Below are positions 1 through 11,683 of a stretch of DNA of 64,000 bases, one piece after another. The position numbers and the translations under genes are program-made. Position 1 is the first letter of the stretch; every line of letters begins with the position of its first letter. Under the pieces are notes generated by a model. The model worked only from the letters and a program-made list of their open reading frames with translations, searched no databases and was not told the DNA's origin. The DNA is from Silurus meridionalis (taxonomy: Eukaryota > Chordata > Actinopteri > Siluriformes > Siluridae), in the NCBI RefSeq assembly GCF_014805685.1, contig NC_060907.1:7525992-7589991 (forward strand), in the 5' to 3' direction.

Positions 1-513
1 CATGCCGCTTGGACACAGACACGCGTACAGACCTGATGTAAAAGAATAGAAATCGTTTATTCCGAAAGAAACAGATATTTTGTTTCTAAACAAATACAGA
101 TCCAGATATAGGAAGTGCACTGGCTAAATATTGAATGGTGTGTTTTTTGCGTGGACCTTCTCAGAGCTACTTGACACTGTACCTGTTCGAACTTATTTTG
201 TGTCAAATTCGAGATCCCATTAAACCATCCACCTTTAAACCTACTGCCTAGCCATTCAAATGAACTTTTTTTGATGCAATAGCTGTTATAATCAGTCAAA
301 GCCTCACCTGCCTCTCCTCCCTTACAAGAGATGGACAGATTGATCCTAAAATTTTGAAACTTTGATTCCTGGGGTTGTTTCAAAAGAAATGATATAAGAT
401 ATAAATTTTGCCTTGGATTTTTTTAAACAACTGGGTATAATATTTTTGTTTATTGTGAATATTTCTTCTTCTACTGTGCCTCTGTTCATCTCTTAACCAA
501 TTATAGTCTAGAC
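1..513. other. Intergenic sequence, no gene seen
   Basis: This is AT-rich unique-looking sequence. The only open frame of note, about 108 codons on the minus strand, has no recognisable domain and no supporting splice or composition signal, so I do not call it a gene. Confidence 0.5.
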
Positions 514-529
514 ATCTAGATGAAGACCT

Positions 530-737
530 CAGGTTCCCTGGTGGTTTAGTGGTTAGAATGCAGCGTTCGATACCCGGTCAGGGAACCACCCCCAGCCACT
601 TTCAGTGCCGGTCCCAAGCCCGGATAAATGGGGAGGGTTGCGTTAGGAAGGGCATCCAGCGTTAAAACATGTGCCAAATCAAATGTGCGGAGGATCTGCT
701 GTGGCGACTCCTAACGAGAGAAGCCGAAAGAAAAAAA
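530..737 (+). mobile_element. tRNA-Glu-derived SINE with RTE-type body, copy 1
   Basis: The head (from about 534) matches the start of tRNA-Glu (TCCCTGGTGGTTTAGTGGTTA) and its T-arm (CGATACCCGGTCAGGGAA), with the anticodon region deleted. The body carries GTGCCGGTCCCAAGCC, GGAGGGTTGCGTTAGGAAGG and the end block GCTGTGGCGACTCCTAACG followed by GCCGAAAG. The same blocks form the 5' and 3' ends of the LINE at 20273-23418. The insertion is flanked by a perfect 16-bp direct repeat, ATCTAGATGAAGACCT (514-529 and 738-753). The truncated tRNA part means this is not a functional tRNA gene. Confidence 0.92.
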
Positions 738-829
738 ATCTAGATGAAGACCTACCTCTTGCTAAAACACATAAACTAGCACATTGCCTCATGTTTTTTG
801 TCTTTGTTTATATTTATGCCATAAAATGC

Positions 830-1220
830 CATATAAATGCCATACATGCAAAAGTAAATGACAGTGCTCCTGTGCATTAAGCCAGCTCCATGAAGATATG
901 CTTTACATGGGTTGGAGTAGAGTGGAAGATATTGAATGGATTGCTATAGAGCTCTGACCTCAACACTTTCAAACACCTTCAAGATAAATTGGAATGCTGA
1001 CTGCATACCAGGCCTCCTCACCTCACTTACATCAGTACCTGCCTTTACTAGTGTCCTTGTGGCTGAATGAGCACAAATCTTCACAAACACACTCTAAAAT
1101 CTAGTACAACATCGTTTCAGAAGAACGGAAGAGTATTATAACAATAAATGGGGATTAAGTGTGGAATGGGCTGTTCCAACAAAAAATAATCTTAGACTCA
1201 GGTGTCCACAAACTCTGTCT
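830..1220 (+). mobile_element. Degraded Tc1-like element, C-terminal transposase remnant
   Basis: The segment contains a decayed version of the block encoding the end of a Tc1-like transposase: around 1005-1080 the frame reads roughly PGLLTSLTSVPAFTSVLVAE. Related copies occur at 23437-23700, 48480-48850, 53725-53915, 55240-55525 and, inverted, 58948-59290. It ends near GGTGTCCACAAACTC, which resembles the family's terminal repeat. Many stops and frameshifts show it is long dead. Boundaries are approximate. Confidence 0.65.
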
Positions 1221-2248
1221 TTTTGGCTAACATTTGGGGTTTTTACTGGGGACATACCTCTGGGTTTAAAACACACAAAAACAGAAAAAAATGCTATTTT
1301 TTTCCCCTTCCAACATAATTGTAATCTTTCTCGCCAAGATTTGTCTTTCCATTTCACGATCAAGTGGCTCTCAGTCAGACATCTCATTGCGCTGCCCTTT
1401 ACTCTTTATTGAAACACAGTTCGAATGTCGTAAGCTGAAAATTCGCTTTGTTTGCCATTGCGCTTCCCCACAGATCCGGCTGCACCTTTGTTTTCTTAAC
1501 ACCGAGCGACTGTGTAATTCTGATCGATTTTAGCACATTGGTTTCATGGTCTCGTCTGGGGAGGCCATACTGTCATGTGCACGGAGCATGTCATGTGCCG
1601 AGCAGAGCATCAAGGTCAACGTCGGCCTACAGTGGGAAATACATTCACGCACACTAACCAAGCGTGCAGCCTCTGTGGAACAGCACCAAATGTTTGTGCA
1701 GACTGAAATCTCGCTTTCTGTTTTATAGACTACCAGACCAACACTCAGAGATCACTTAGAAACAAGATACAGCTCAAATTGTGGCATTTTTACTTAGCGA
1801 GACTATAATATTACTTCTTCTACTTTCTTAATATAGCCATGTTATAACTGTCTTTCTATAAAAGATGCTTTTTAAGCTAAGAGATATTTGTTATTATATA
1901 TTTGTGCAATAAAAGCTAACTACACTTTTATTTGTACAGTCTTATAATAGACTATGAAGATGTATTTCCTATCCAGCCTCTCTTTTTTTTACTTTAACAT
2001 AAGATGAAATATTCATCTTGACATGTTTAAAACAAATCTTAAAGTATAATCTTGTTTGCCGTGATGACTTACTACACAGGAAAAACTTGCAGAATTACAA
2101 ATATACCTTCTACTTGGTGCTGAAACTGGAGAATCCTTTTCCTAAATACTGAATAATGCTTTACCAGATCAAACATTACGGTTTTCTAATGTGTTTTGGT
2201 GTGTGTGTTTAATATGCATCTTCGATTTGTCTTGCAAAAAAATCTAAC

Positions 2249-2272
2249 TGTGTGTGTGTGTGTGTGTGTGTG
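2249..2272. repeat. (TG)n microsatellite
   Basis: Twelve uninterrupted TG units. Confidence 0.95.
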
Positions 2273-2530
2273 ACAAGGTGGGAAATTTTTTTGACATTAA
2301 AAAATTACTCTTCCTATTTATATTTATATTTTATTTATATTAAAATATACATTATTTTCAATAATGCAACAATGAGTAATATTAATGAATTAAAATTATG
2401 TAGAAAAAGATGTTTTTTTTGTTTTTATAATATTTATGGAAAAATTAACAACTTATTCAAAAACAAAATGCTTTTAGAATAATTATAGTAAAATCACAAA
2501 TTAGGTAAAAAACTGCATTTTGCATTTGCC

Positions 2531-2571
<41 letters not shown>
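2531..2571. repeat. (TAA)n microsatellite
   Basis: About 13 units of ATA/TAA. Confidence 0.95.
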
Positions 2572-2572
<1 letters not shown>

Positions 2573-4734
2573 TGAAAAAATACATTTAGCATTTGCAGTA
2601 GTAATACAAAAATATAAATAAAGTGAATAATAAATAATATTCACATTTTGCTTTTGCCATCACAATATAAGACATTTAACATTTATTTGGCTTTTACAAT
2701 CATTTGCATGTTTTTTTTCTTTTAAATTTGATTAGGCTAATGTAGCTGTTAATGATGTTAGCAATGAATTTTGATGGCATGACTTCACGTTCCCAGTTTG
2801 TGTAAAAGCTGATACAGCCATTTGATGACAGGCTTCAATAATTTCTTCACCCTCGCTGGGTGAAAATCAGATTGAATTTCGCCCCCTAGGGTTTGATTGA
2901 TTTTCTTAACTGATGCGACTGATATTCTGGCTACCAAATGATAGTATCTTAGTAAAAAAAAAAAAATTATTTTTGTAAAAAATGAAGGACAGGCATTTGG
3001 TTACCTGGTCTGAGCTGCTGTTATTTGCTGTTTCCACACTAAAATGGCGTTTTCATTCAACAAAAAACAACGATTAAAAATGGAGATTTTCGAAAGCGAT
3101 GACACTTTTTTAGTAATTTCCATGACCTTTTAAAGACTCGTAAAGTGAATAAACGCCAGGCAGAAATGAGGCAGGTTGAAGCGTCTTATATTTTGCTGCC
3201 GCAGTACAGGCATGTATTTATTTTCAGACATTTCAGTGTGGATGAGCGACTTTTGGGAAACATTTGAAAACAAAAATGTGGATGGAGGGCGTTTTTAGAC
3301 AAAAACTCAGTTTCAAAGTGTATCCTGATTAAAATGCACATTTGATTTGTCTATTAGACTGTTTACTATGTGAAAAATAGTTAATAAAAAAAATATTTTT
3401 TTGACTGACTGTTATAACATGGTTTAATAGACAGCGGCAAACATGAGCATAAAGCCATTGCGTTTCCATTATCAATACTTAAACAGACTTTTTTGCTCTA
3501 TCCTTCTCTTTTCTATATACAGGTGCTATTCCATCCATTGGTTGGTCTCTTACAATTGCTGAACCAATCAGCGACCCTAAAATGTGTTGTTTATATTTCT
3601 ACCAAATAGGAACACGACATCTGTTTTGACATGTAGTTTAGGTGTGCCTCTATTTTACTTCCCATAGTGTTCCTCTGTCTAGACACACTATGCTAGAGAC
3701 AATGGCTACCTGGCATTTTTTTGTCCATTTCATTGATTTGGCACTGAGTCATTGAGTCCACCTCTGCTATACACTTCTGTTACTGCATGTTTGTTTCAAT
3801 TGATCAGAGTCTCTATTTGGTTTCTATTTCTCCCCTTGTACTATTGTATATAGCCTGATTTTTGTTGTTTGTATTATACATATCCCTTTCCTCCAAAGGG
3901 AATCTCAGAGCACTATACTCGCCTTTGCCCCTAGACTTTAAATGGAATCCGTTACACAGAGTCAATACATTAATATCACCTGCTATATGAATTCCTAGGA
4001 ACTGTCAATGTTCACTTTGCGTATATTAATAAGAATCGTATGTGAGCATCATGTGCACCCTGTCACTGAACATTGTTGTATAGTAGTATGCAAGGGTAGG
4101 CAGGGGTAAAGTGTTTTTACAGAAATCCTGTACACTTCATACGCAATTATAATTGCAAGTCTGTCAAGTCACAATGTCTCAAAGACACAAATTCTCTATG
4201 TATATTTCCCCACAGACTTCTCTCTGCACCTCCTAATCACACCATTCCACAGTATCTTTCTTGTCAAGATGGACAGAAAGCAGGTTTTTTTTTTCCTGAT
4301 TCTGAAATGCTACATGGCACAGACACTGTGAGATCTATTTGAATTGAGTTGCACTCATGGCTACATTTAAAGAGCTCTCTATCCCTGACTGAAGGAGCCC
4401 TAAAAAGGCGGAGAGAATCGGTGACAATTGGTCATGCTATTAAATGGAAAGGGCCAGGAAGAATTCCACTATCCGTAACCGAATCAGCATTGAAACTATT
4501 ATGTTGATTGGTAGAATGGGGTATCATCTTGTGAATAACATTTGATGCATGCACAGTGGGTTATTTTAAGGTAGTAAAATGAGCTCCAGTGGACCCAAAA
4601 TCTAGGGACGTTTCACTGTCAGCGTCTGGTTGTGCGAATACACAAATCAAGAAAGTGTGGCTCTGTGAATCATTATAGCAGAAACTCTGTTTTACTACAT
4701 TGATCCAGCGGTAGAACGTCAAATAAAATGATCA

Positions 4735-4850
4735 AACAGCCTAATAACTAATAGCAGCAGCAGCAGCTGCTCAGTGGTGCTGGGATTTGAACTCAAAACC
4801 TTTTGACAGGAAGTCCAACATCGTAGCTCTGATCTATCAGTTTCCCCGTA
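4735..4850 (-). mobile_element. tRNA-derived SINE fragment, antisense
   Basis: On the minus strand a tRNA-like head reads TCAGAGCTACGATGTTGGAC, with a B-box-like GAGTTCAAATCCC, then CAGCACCACTGAGCAGCTGC. This is the layout of the fish tRNA SINE head represented at 55527-55705. It is diverged, with no clear target duplication. Boundaries are approximate. Confidence 0.6.
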
Positions 4851-5374
4851 CATGTATTATCCTAAAATCTCTGTTTATGGCACTTATAGGCAAATTTGAG
4901 TGTAGCCACAGACACAAGTGTTTGTGTCTGTGATATTTGATTGTATTTTTATGTATTTTCTTTTATTTTTGATGGATTTATTTAATTTCACTCATTGTTC
5001 TTTTTATTATCTTTGTCTCTTTGATATATATATAGTGGTACAATCTTTCAATTAATGTACAGTGTTGACAAATTAATGACTTTCTAGCTAGAATTGGTGA
5101 ATTTTAATTTTATGCTCCAGAAACTTTTTTTTTCTTCAAAGAAAATCTTTACCAGGGGAGATAGAAGTAAAGACTGAATGAGACCTGCATAAACTGAAGA
5201 TCCCAACAACTGATTATCATTATCCTCAACAAGCAATCAGTGATCGTGACCGTCCCCTATGCATTATTATCATTGTTTTCACTAGCACTCTACTGATCAC
5301 CACTGTTCCCAATGACACACTAATAACCACCATTTTGACTTGAATTTCTCTGATTCATAGAACTGAGCAGCTAT

Positions 5375-5490
5375 GGGATTTAAGGCCTTGTTTAGGTGCA
5401 CAGGAATAGCAGATTGGTGTCATGTGGGATTTGAACTCATGACCTTTGAAATCAGAATCTAATGCCCCAACCACTAAGCTTCTACATTCC
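5375..5490 (-). mobile_element. tRNA-derived SINE fragment, antisense
   Basis: The minus strand reads AGCTTAGTGGTTGGGGCATT (A-box-like) followed by GGTCATGAGTTCAAATCCCA (B-box-like), the typical head of a tRNA-derived SINE. The downstream part is short and diverged. It is related in layout to the fragment at 4735-4850. Confidence 0.6.
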
Positions 5491-7378
5491 CCTGATTATC
5501 ATTCTCCTCAATGGACGATCATTATTGTTTCCAATAACTGATCATTATTATTCTTAATGATTAATCACCTTAGTCGCTGTTCTCTTGTGTTCCTACAATC
5601 ACTGATTATTATTATGTCAGAAGAGTAATCACTGATCACCATTGTACCAGAATTTAGTTTTTCAAATCATATTCATTTTATTTGGTTGTTTCTGATTTCC
5701 CAATTACTCAATACCAGTGCTTGCATACATTTGTGTTGTCATGACCAAATACATCTTCCTTCTATTCTGATTAAACTCTAAATTCCTTTTCCAAAATGTC
5801 CCTTCTTCAATGCAAATCCAGTGAATACACAAATCTATATATAAGAAATTTAAGAATGTTCTTTTGAGTCTTCCGCCTTTTATCATCACAATCATGGATT
5901 GTATTTGCATTGTTTCATTCTGGAAGTCAAATAACGAGGTATGCAAACACAAGTCACAGTTCTTTTTGCTTTCTGGCTCACCAGTTCGTGTTTAAGGGAT
6001 GGTCGGCTCTGCATCGGGAGCTCACTTACTCCTTTCTGCTGGAGTAATTTAGGTTTTTGGTCATGGCACTGAATGAAAAGTCATTAACGAGAGCTGTCTG
6101 AGCTGTGATTAGTATGGAGCGGTAATGACTGCATGCACAAGTCATTTTATGAAGTGATGAAACTTAGTACACTGCACATAATCGATGATAAAGAAATCCT
6201 GCATTCAGAGCGCATAACGATGTGGCAGTGGTGTATGTACGTACATTTCAGGTTTGATTTATTGACACATCATCTTCGACCCATGTCTGTTCCTGCATGA
6301 CAATAAAAAATAATAATAAAAAAAAAGTTGTCAAAATAATCAGTTAGAGATCGTCTGATGTCTTTGATTTTTTTCAGGGCAGACTGATCAAGACAAGCAG
6401 CCAGTGCTGCAAGCATGATTTAATGAGAAGAAACAAAAAAAGGACCTCAAGAGAATAAGAAAATAGAGAAAAGAAGAGGAAGAATCGAAATAGGGCTCAT
6501 TAACATTCAAGAATGGCGTTGAGGGGCTGACCTTTTGTCTCTTCACCCACGGCTAGTGTGTTCCACGCGACGAGTTAAGATCGCCTCTTTTGTGTTTTTG
6601 CTTATATTTTGACTCATTTAGCACATACATATGATACAAATATGACTACTTTGTACTATAAATTTTAATATTTCAAGAAATTCTGCTATATTTGCCTTCA
6701 AAATATATTCATGCCAACTTATTAGGCATGCATATTTAGTACCTAATAAACTTGAACAATTAGCGCATCTCAATTAATAAAATATTGGTGGCTTCTTTAA
6801 TAAATAAAAACGCATACCCTCATTAGCCAAATGTTTTTAACACATCCAAGCCCTATGTTAGCTATCACACCTGCAAGTTGCTCAAGATTTAATTATTGGT
6901 CTGTGCTATCACGAGCGTAAACAGCCTTCTACAGTCATGAATTAAAGATAAACACATTAGAAATTAAGTTACTCGGTTTTTAGCTGGGTTTGAAGGAACG
7001 CTTAACAGAGGCTTCAGGAAATCTAAAGAATCTTTCATTGTAATTGAAATGGATGTAAGCTGTCAAATCTTTGAAAAGTAGTTTACAGTTCCACATGATA
7101 TTATTCATTAAAAAAAGCATACATTTTATTTATATATTTAAAAAATACATGTATACAGTTAAGGCAAAGGACAAAAATGTTACAACTAACCATATGTTTG
7201 ACCAAAAATCATGTTTTAGCACATTTATAACTACAATGAAACAATTTAATTTAATTAAGTATAAGATATAAATAAAATATATATTATTATTATTATTATT
7301 AAAATATATACAGTGTATATATTTTTTTGAAATAGGGACATAAATCACAGCTTGTGATGAGCGTGTACAGAGGAGAAA

Positions 7379-7381
<3 letters not shown>
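5491..7381. other. Intergenic sequence, no gene seen
   Basis: AT-rich sequence with only short chance open frames; a short ATT run lies near 7280-7300. No domain, tRNA or clear transposon end is seen. Confidence 0.45.

Positions 7382-7458
<77 letters not shown>
7382..7458. repeat. (AT)n microsatellite abutting a Tc1 element
   Basis: About 77 bp of uninterrupted AT lies exactly where the outer part of the left terminal inverted repeat of the adjoining Tc1-like element should be. Confidence 0.95.
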
Positions 7459-7459
<1 letters not shown>

Positions 7460-7460
<1 letters not shown>

Positions 7461-8945
7461 TAGGTGCATGTCCACTGTGAGAGACATAATCTAAAAAAAA
7501 AATCCAGAAATCACAATATATGATTTTTTAACTATTTATTTGTATGATACAGCTGCAAATAAGTATTTGAACACCTGTCTATCAGCTAGAATTCTGACCC
7601 TCAAAGACCTGTTAGTCTGCCTTTAAAATGTCCACCTCCACTACATTTACTATCCTAAATTAGATGCACCTGTTTGAGGTCGTTAGCTGCATAAAGACAC
7701 CTGTCCACCCCATACAATCAGTAAGAATCCAACTACTAACATGGCCAAGACCAAAGAGCTGTCCAAAGACACTAGAGACAAAATTGTACACCTCCACAAG
7801 GCTGGAAAGGGCTACGGGGAAATTGCCAAGCAGTTTGGTGAAAAAAGGTTCACTGTTGGAGCAATCATTAGAAAATGGAAGAAGCTAAACATGACTGTCA
7901 ATCTCCCTCGGACTGGGGCTCCATGCAAGATCCTCCTGGGGTCTCAATGACCCTAAGGAAGGTGAGAAATCAGCCCAGAACTACACGGGAGGAGCTGGTC
8001 AATGACCTGAAAAGAGCTGGGACCACCGTTTCCAGGGTAACTGTTGGTAATACACTGAGACGTCATGGTTTGAAATCATGCATGGCACGGAAGGTTCCCC
8101 TGCTTAAACCAGCACATGTCCAGGCACGTCTTATGTTTGCCAATGACCATTTGGATGATCCAGAGGAGTCATGGGAGAAAGTCATGTGGTCAGATGAGAC
8201 CAAAATAGAATTTTTGGGTCATAATTCCACTAAACGTGTTTGGAGGAAGAAGAATGATGAGTACCATCCCAAGAACACCATCCCTACTGTGAAGCATGGG
8301 GGTTGTAGCATCATGCTTTGGGGTGTTTTTCTGCACATGGGACAGGGCGACTGCACTGTATTAAGGAGAGGATGACCGGGGCCATGTATTGCGAGATTTT
8401 GGGGAACAACCTCCTTCCCTCAGTTAGAGCATTGAAGATGGGTCGAGGCTGGGTCTTCCAACATGACAATGACCTGAAGCACACAGCCAGGATAACCAAG
8501 AAGTGGCTCTGTAAGAAGCATATCAAGGTTCTGGCATGACCTAGCCAGTCTCCAGACCTAAACCCAATAGAGAATCTTTGGAGGGAGCTCAAACTTCGTG
8601 TTTCTCAGTGACAGGCCAGAAACCTGACTGATCTAGAGAAGATCTGTGTGGAGGAGTGGGCCAAAATCCCTCCTGCAGTGTGTGCAAACCTGGTGAAAAA
8701 CTACAGGAAACGTTTGACCTCTGTAATTGCAAACAAAGGCACCTGTACTGTCTCAGGTGTTCAAATACTTATTTGCAGCTGTATCGTACAAATAAATAGT
8801 TAAAAAAATTAACATTGTGATTTCTGGATTATTTTTTTTAGATTATGTCACAGTGGACATGCACCTACCATGACAATTTCAGACCTCTCCATGATTTCTA
8901 ATTGGGAGAACTTGCAAAATAGCAGGGTGTTCAAATACTTGTGCT
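7460..8945 (+). mobile_element. Passport-like Tc1 transposon, left end truncated
   Basis: Long inverted repeats pair 7461-7577 with 8754-8868: TAGGTGCATGTCCACTGTGA on the left against its complement ending CATGCACCTA on the right. On the right the element continues for about 75 bp to a second copy of the motif GTGTTCAAATACTT. That gives the inverted-repeat/direct-repeat arrangement typical of fish Tc1 elements. On the left the matching outer segment is missing and an AT microsatellite stands in its place. A decayed transposase gene lies between the repeats. The right boundary is approximate. Confidence 0.88.
7741..8803 (+). pseudogene. Tc1-like transposase pseudogene
   Basis: This encodes the cut-and-paste transposase of the surrounding element. 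The first 69 codons (7741-7947) start [16 protein letters not shown], the paired-type helix-turn-helix DNA-binding region, with GAIIRKWKK at its end. The frame then shifts to 7875-8375, which holds VMWSDETKIE (first catalytic Asp). A second shift leads to 8318-8539 with [11 protein letters not shown] (second Asp). The same frame continues after an in-frame TGA at 8537-8539 into SPDLNPIENLWRELK (the third acidic residue, Glu) and, after another in-frame stop near 8611, to about 8803. At least two frameshifts and two stops make it non-functional, although all three DDE residues remain readable. Confidence 0.93.
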
Positions 8946-9957
8946 TCTTTGCTCTGCTAAGGCCTTCACTTAGACATTTAGCATTGATTAAGCTTTTCCT
9001 CAGACTTTGAACCCAGGTGAGAATATCACTCCCCTATGTATTTGCAGAAATAATTTTTCCGCTTGTAAACCTTACCCAAGATCTGTGTTCATGCTCTGCA
9101 GCTCAGGTCATGCTGTTTGGCAAATTGCACAAGTGGAGCATCTCCTACAGCATTAGCTTTTAGCAGACTGGTTTAAGCTGACAGGAGAGTGAGATTCACT
9201 AAAATAACCATGTATTACTATCATGATGAGCAGAAAAGCATCTCTGAAAGGCGAAACATCAAATATTGAGCCTCAAGTGGCACAGAACTGAATCTAGGCA
9301 GAAGACTTAATCAAGTTCTACAAAGCCTGGAAAACTGATAATTGGGATAAGTGTTATTTTCTTATGAATGTAAGAATTTCTGAAAGTTTTTTTGTCTTTT
9401 GTTAAACAGAGAAAATAATGTTACATGCTATTTAGGTATGCTAGCAAACCAACTTATTATTGTTCATTAATCAGTCATGCTAACTTTAGTCTAGATAGCG
9501 GGACTATATTCTGCATTAGACAGCGTTAACACTGAATTTTAAAATGTTTCTTGAAATGCCTCAAACTCTTACTCTTACCAATCTCAAGACTTTGCTTTAA
9601 AGCCAGAGGATGATACTGAGTATTTTCAGAGTACAGCTTGTTGCAGATTGCAGCAATCAATATGGTTACAGTTGTCCTCAGTGTCCAATACTAATGGTCA
9701 AACATTTTTAACTACATTCTGTTTGTCTCATATACTATAGACCATATAGCCTGGAGTGAGAATATCATCAACCACGAACAGCAAAAGAAAGACATTGAGA
9801 AACACAGAATCCAGAACTTAAATAGAGATGCTAATTAACGATACAAAAAACAGCAATTGCAAATTGCTGTTAGATAAAACTGATGGGCAGTGGGCACAGT
9901 GGGGAATCATCCATGACCCTTATGATGACCCTAATTGCTCACTCTGAATTGTAAATA

Positions 9958-9958
9958 T

Positions 9959-9999
<41 letters not shown>
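9958..9999. repeat. (TAA)n microsatellite
   Basis: About 14 TAA units. Confidence 0.95.
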
Positions 10000-10000
<1 letters not shown>

Positions 10001-10069
10001 GTCAAAATCAATCTCTGCCATGTTTACCAATTTTTTAAAGCTTTATTATTTTAATTTTTATTCTTAATT

Positions 10070-10071
<2 letters not shown>

Positions 10072-10128
<57 letters not shown>
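10072..10128. repeat. (ATT)n microsatellite
   Basis: About 18 ATT units, the complement of the TAA run at 9958-9999. Confidence 0.95.
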
Positions 10129-10129
<1 letters not shown>

Positions 10130-11413
10130 TGCAGTTATTTTTTCTTACTATTTTCTTTGCATAGGAAGCAACATCACGGAATATAAAGCATTATATACCC
10201 AATTGAATACGTCCAATTTTATCTTCTCTCATATTATGTAAATATAAATGCATGTGTGTGTTGCACAAAAAGACACTACGTAGATAAGTAGTCTCTCACT
10301 GTCACAATCAACACTTAACCAAATGTGACAATTAGTGCGTTTGAGTAGCCTCCGTTCCTCCACTTGTTTTTTTTTTTATTATTTCTCTTCTATTCTTTTC
10401 TCATCTTTCTTTGTGAGTTATGGCTCTATAGGGACCCCAGTGACCACTTGGCCTGCTGGCTAAGCCCTTGCTGTCCAACGCAGCACAAGCAATTAACACA
10501 AGCAGACCCATATATCTCTGTCTCAACCAACAACAAAAGCTTAATCATGCTATCTGAATAAACAGCCTTTCCTGTTTCGCCCTGGAGCCGTTTTCATTTA
10601 ATATATTTTTGTTTTGATTTTTTTTAAGCTTAAAGTGTACATCCTGGTGTGATACTTGAAACTACAAAGTATATCATAGTGCGCAGGATATGCCTAAGAG
10701 AAAACATATACAGACCTGCCAACTTTTACACTCTCACGTACGAAGTCTGCTTTTTAACCACAAAGTATCTTATCATTTAAAAACAGAGAAGTCTTCTTCT
10801 TCTCTCTTCAGATTAAAACAAAAGACAAGCAAATAAGCGCATCTGTTTAAAACTTTCCAATATGAACAAACTTCCTGGAAGCTTCACCTCCTTCAACCCG
10901 TTTCACATCAACAGCCTCGCACGATATTCCGGCCTTGCATTCTGCCATGGTAAATGAAGAATGTGTTGAGTTCATTCATGTGAAATAACATCTATCAGTG
11001 TATGTTTGTATGTAATTAGGATCTATTGGCTATTTAAATTAAGAAAAACGTTTATCATAAAAAGAGCAAGACCTTGTCAGATCGCATTCATTGCACTGTA
11101 TAACATTAGTTCTCTTAAATAAGAAAACTCTACTACTGTAGACTGTATTTTTAAGTTTTTTGTTCATCATAACTACATCGTACAACTCATGTTTAAAAAA
11201 AGTCTTTAAAATAGTACATTTTCTCAGTTTAAACATTTGATATGTTTTTTATGTTCTATTTCGAAAACAATATGATTTTTGGTTTTTAACATGTTACATA
11301 GTGTCCCGACTTTTTAGTAATTGGGGTTGTGTAATAAAGTTGTTTTTTTTTACAATTCTACATTAGTTTCTACCATAGACGACTAATATGTGAAATCATT
11401 ATAGCTAAGATTA

Positions 11414-11667
11414 GGTCCCCTGGTGGTCTAGTGGTTAAGATGCAGCGCTCTCACCGCTGCGACCCGGGTTCGATTCCCGGTCAGGGAACCATCCCCAGCC
11501 ACTCTCAGTGCCGGTCCCAAGCCCGGATAAATTGGGGAGGGTTGCGTTAGGAAGGGCATCCAGTGTAAAACATGTGCCAAATCAAAAACATGCGCCAAAT
11601 CAAAAACATGCAGAGGATCCGCTGTGGCGACCCCTAACGGGAGAAGCTGAAAGAAATACATTCATAC
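11414..11667 (+). mobile_element. tRNA-Glu-derived SINE with RTE-type body, copy 2
   Basis: The head keeps a nearly complete tRNA-Glu-like sequence: CCTGGTGGTCTAGTGGTTA, then GCGCTCTCACCGCTGCGACC and GGGTTCGATTCCCGGTCAGG. The body carries the same LINE-derived blocks as copy 1, and the motif ACATG(T/C)GCCAAATCAAA is duplicated in tandem. It ends GCTGTGGCGACCCCTAACGG, GAGAAGCTGAAAG. Flanks are a 16-bp direct repeat with one mismatch, ATTATA(G/T)CTAAGATTA (11398-11413 and 11668-11683). The A and B promoter boxes look intact, so RNA polymerase III could still recognise it. Confidence 0.93.
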
Positions 11668-11683
11668 ATTATATCTAAGATTA

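Larger units (their letters stand above)
1221..4734. other. Intergenic sequence with simple repeats
   Basis: There is no supportable gene. The stretch holds a short TG run (2249-2272), a TAA run (2531-2571) and otherwise AT-rich sequence. Several 60-80 codon frames occur at the rate expected by chance. Confidence 0.5.
8946..11397. other. Intergenic sequence with trinucleotide repeats
   Basis: No supportable gene. Contains TAA (9958-9999) and ATT (10072-10128) runs only 73 bp apart and in opposite orientation, so the transcript could fold back; otherwise AT-rich unique sequence. Confidence 0.5.

Noticed and set aside
1136..1728. Several overlapping 60-83 codon frames
   Set aside because: Overlap on both strands and three frames with no domain, so chance frames in moderately GC sequence.
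7741..8803. Active Tc1 transposase
   Set aside because: At least two frameshifts and two in-frame stops, and the left terminal repeat is incomplete.
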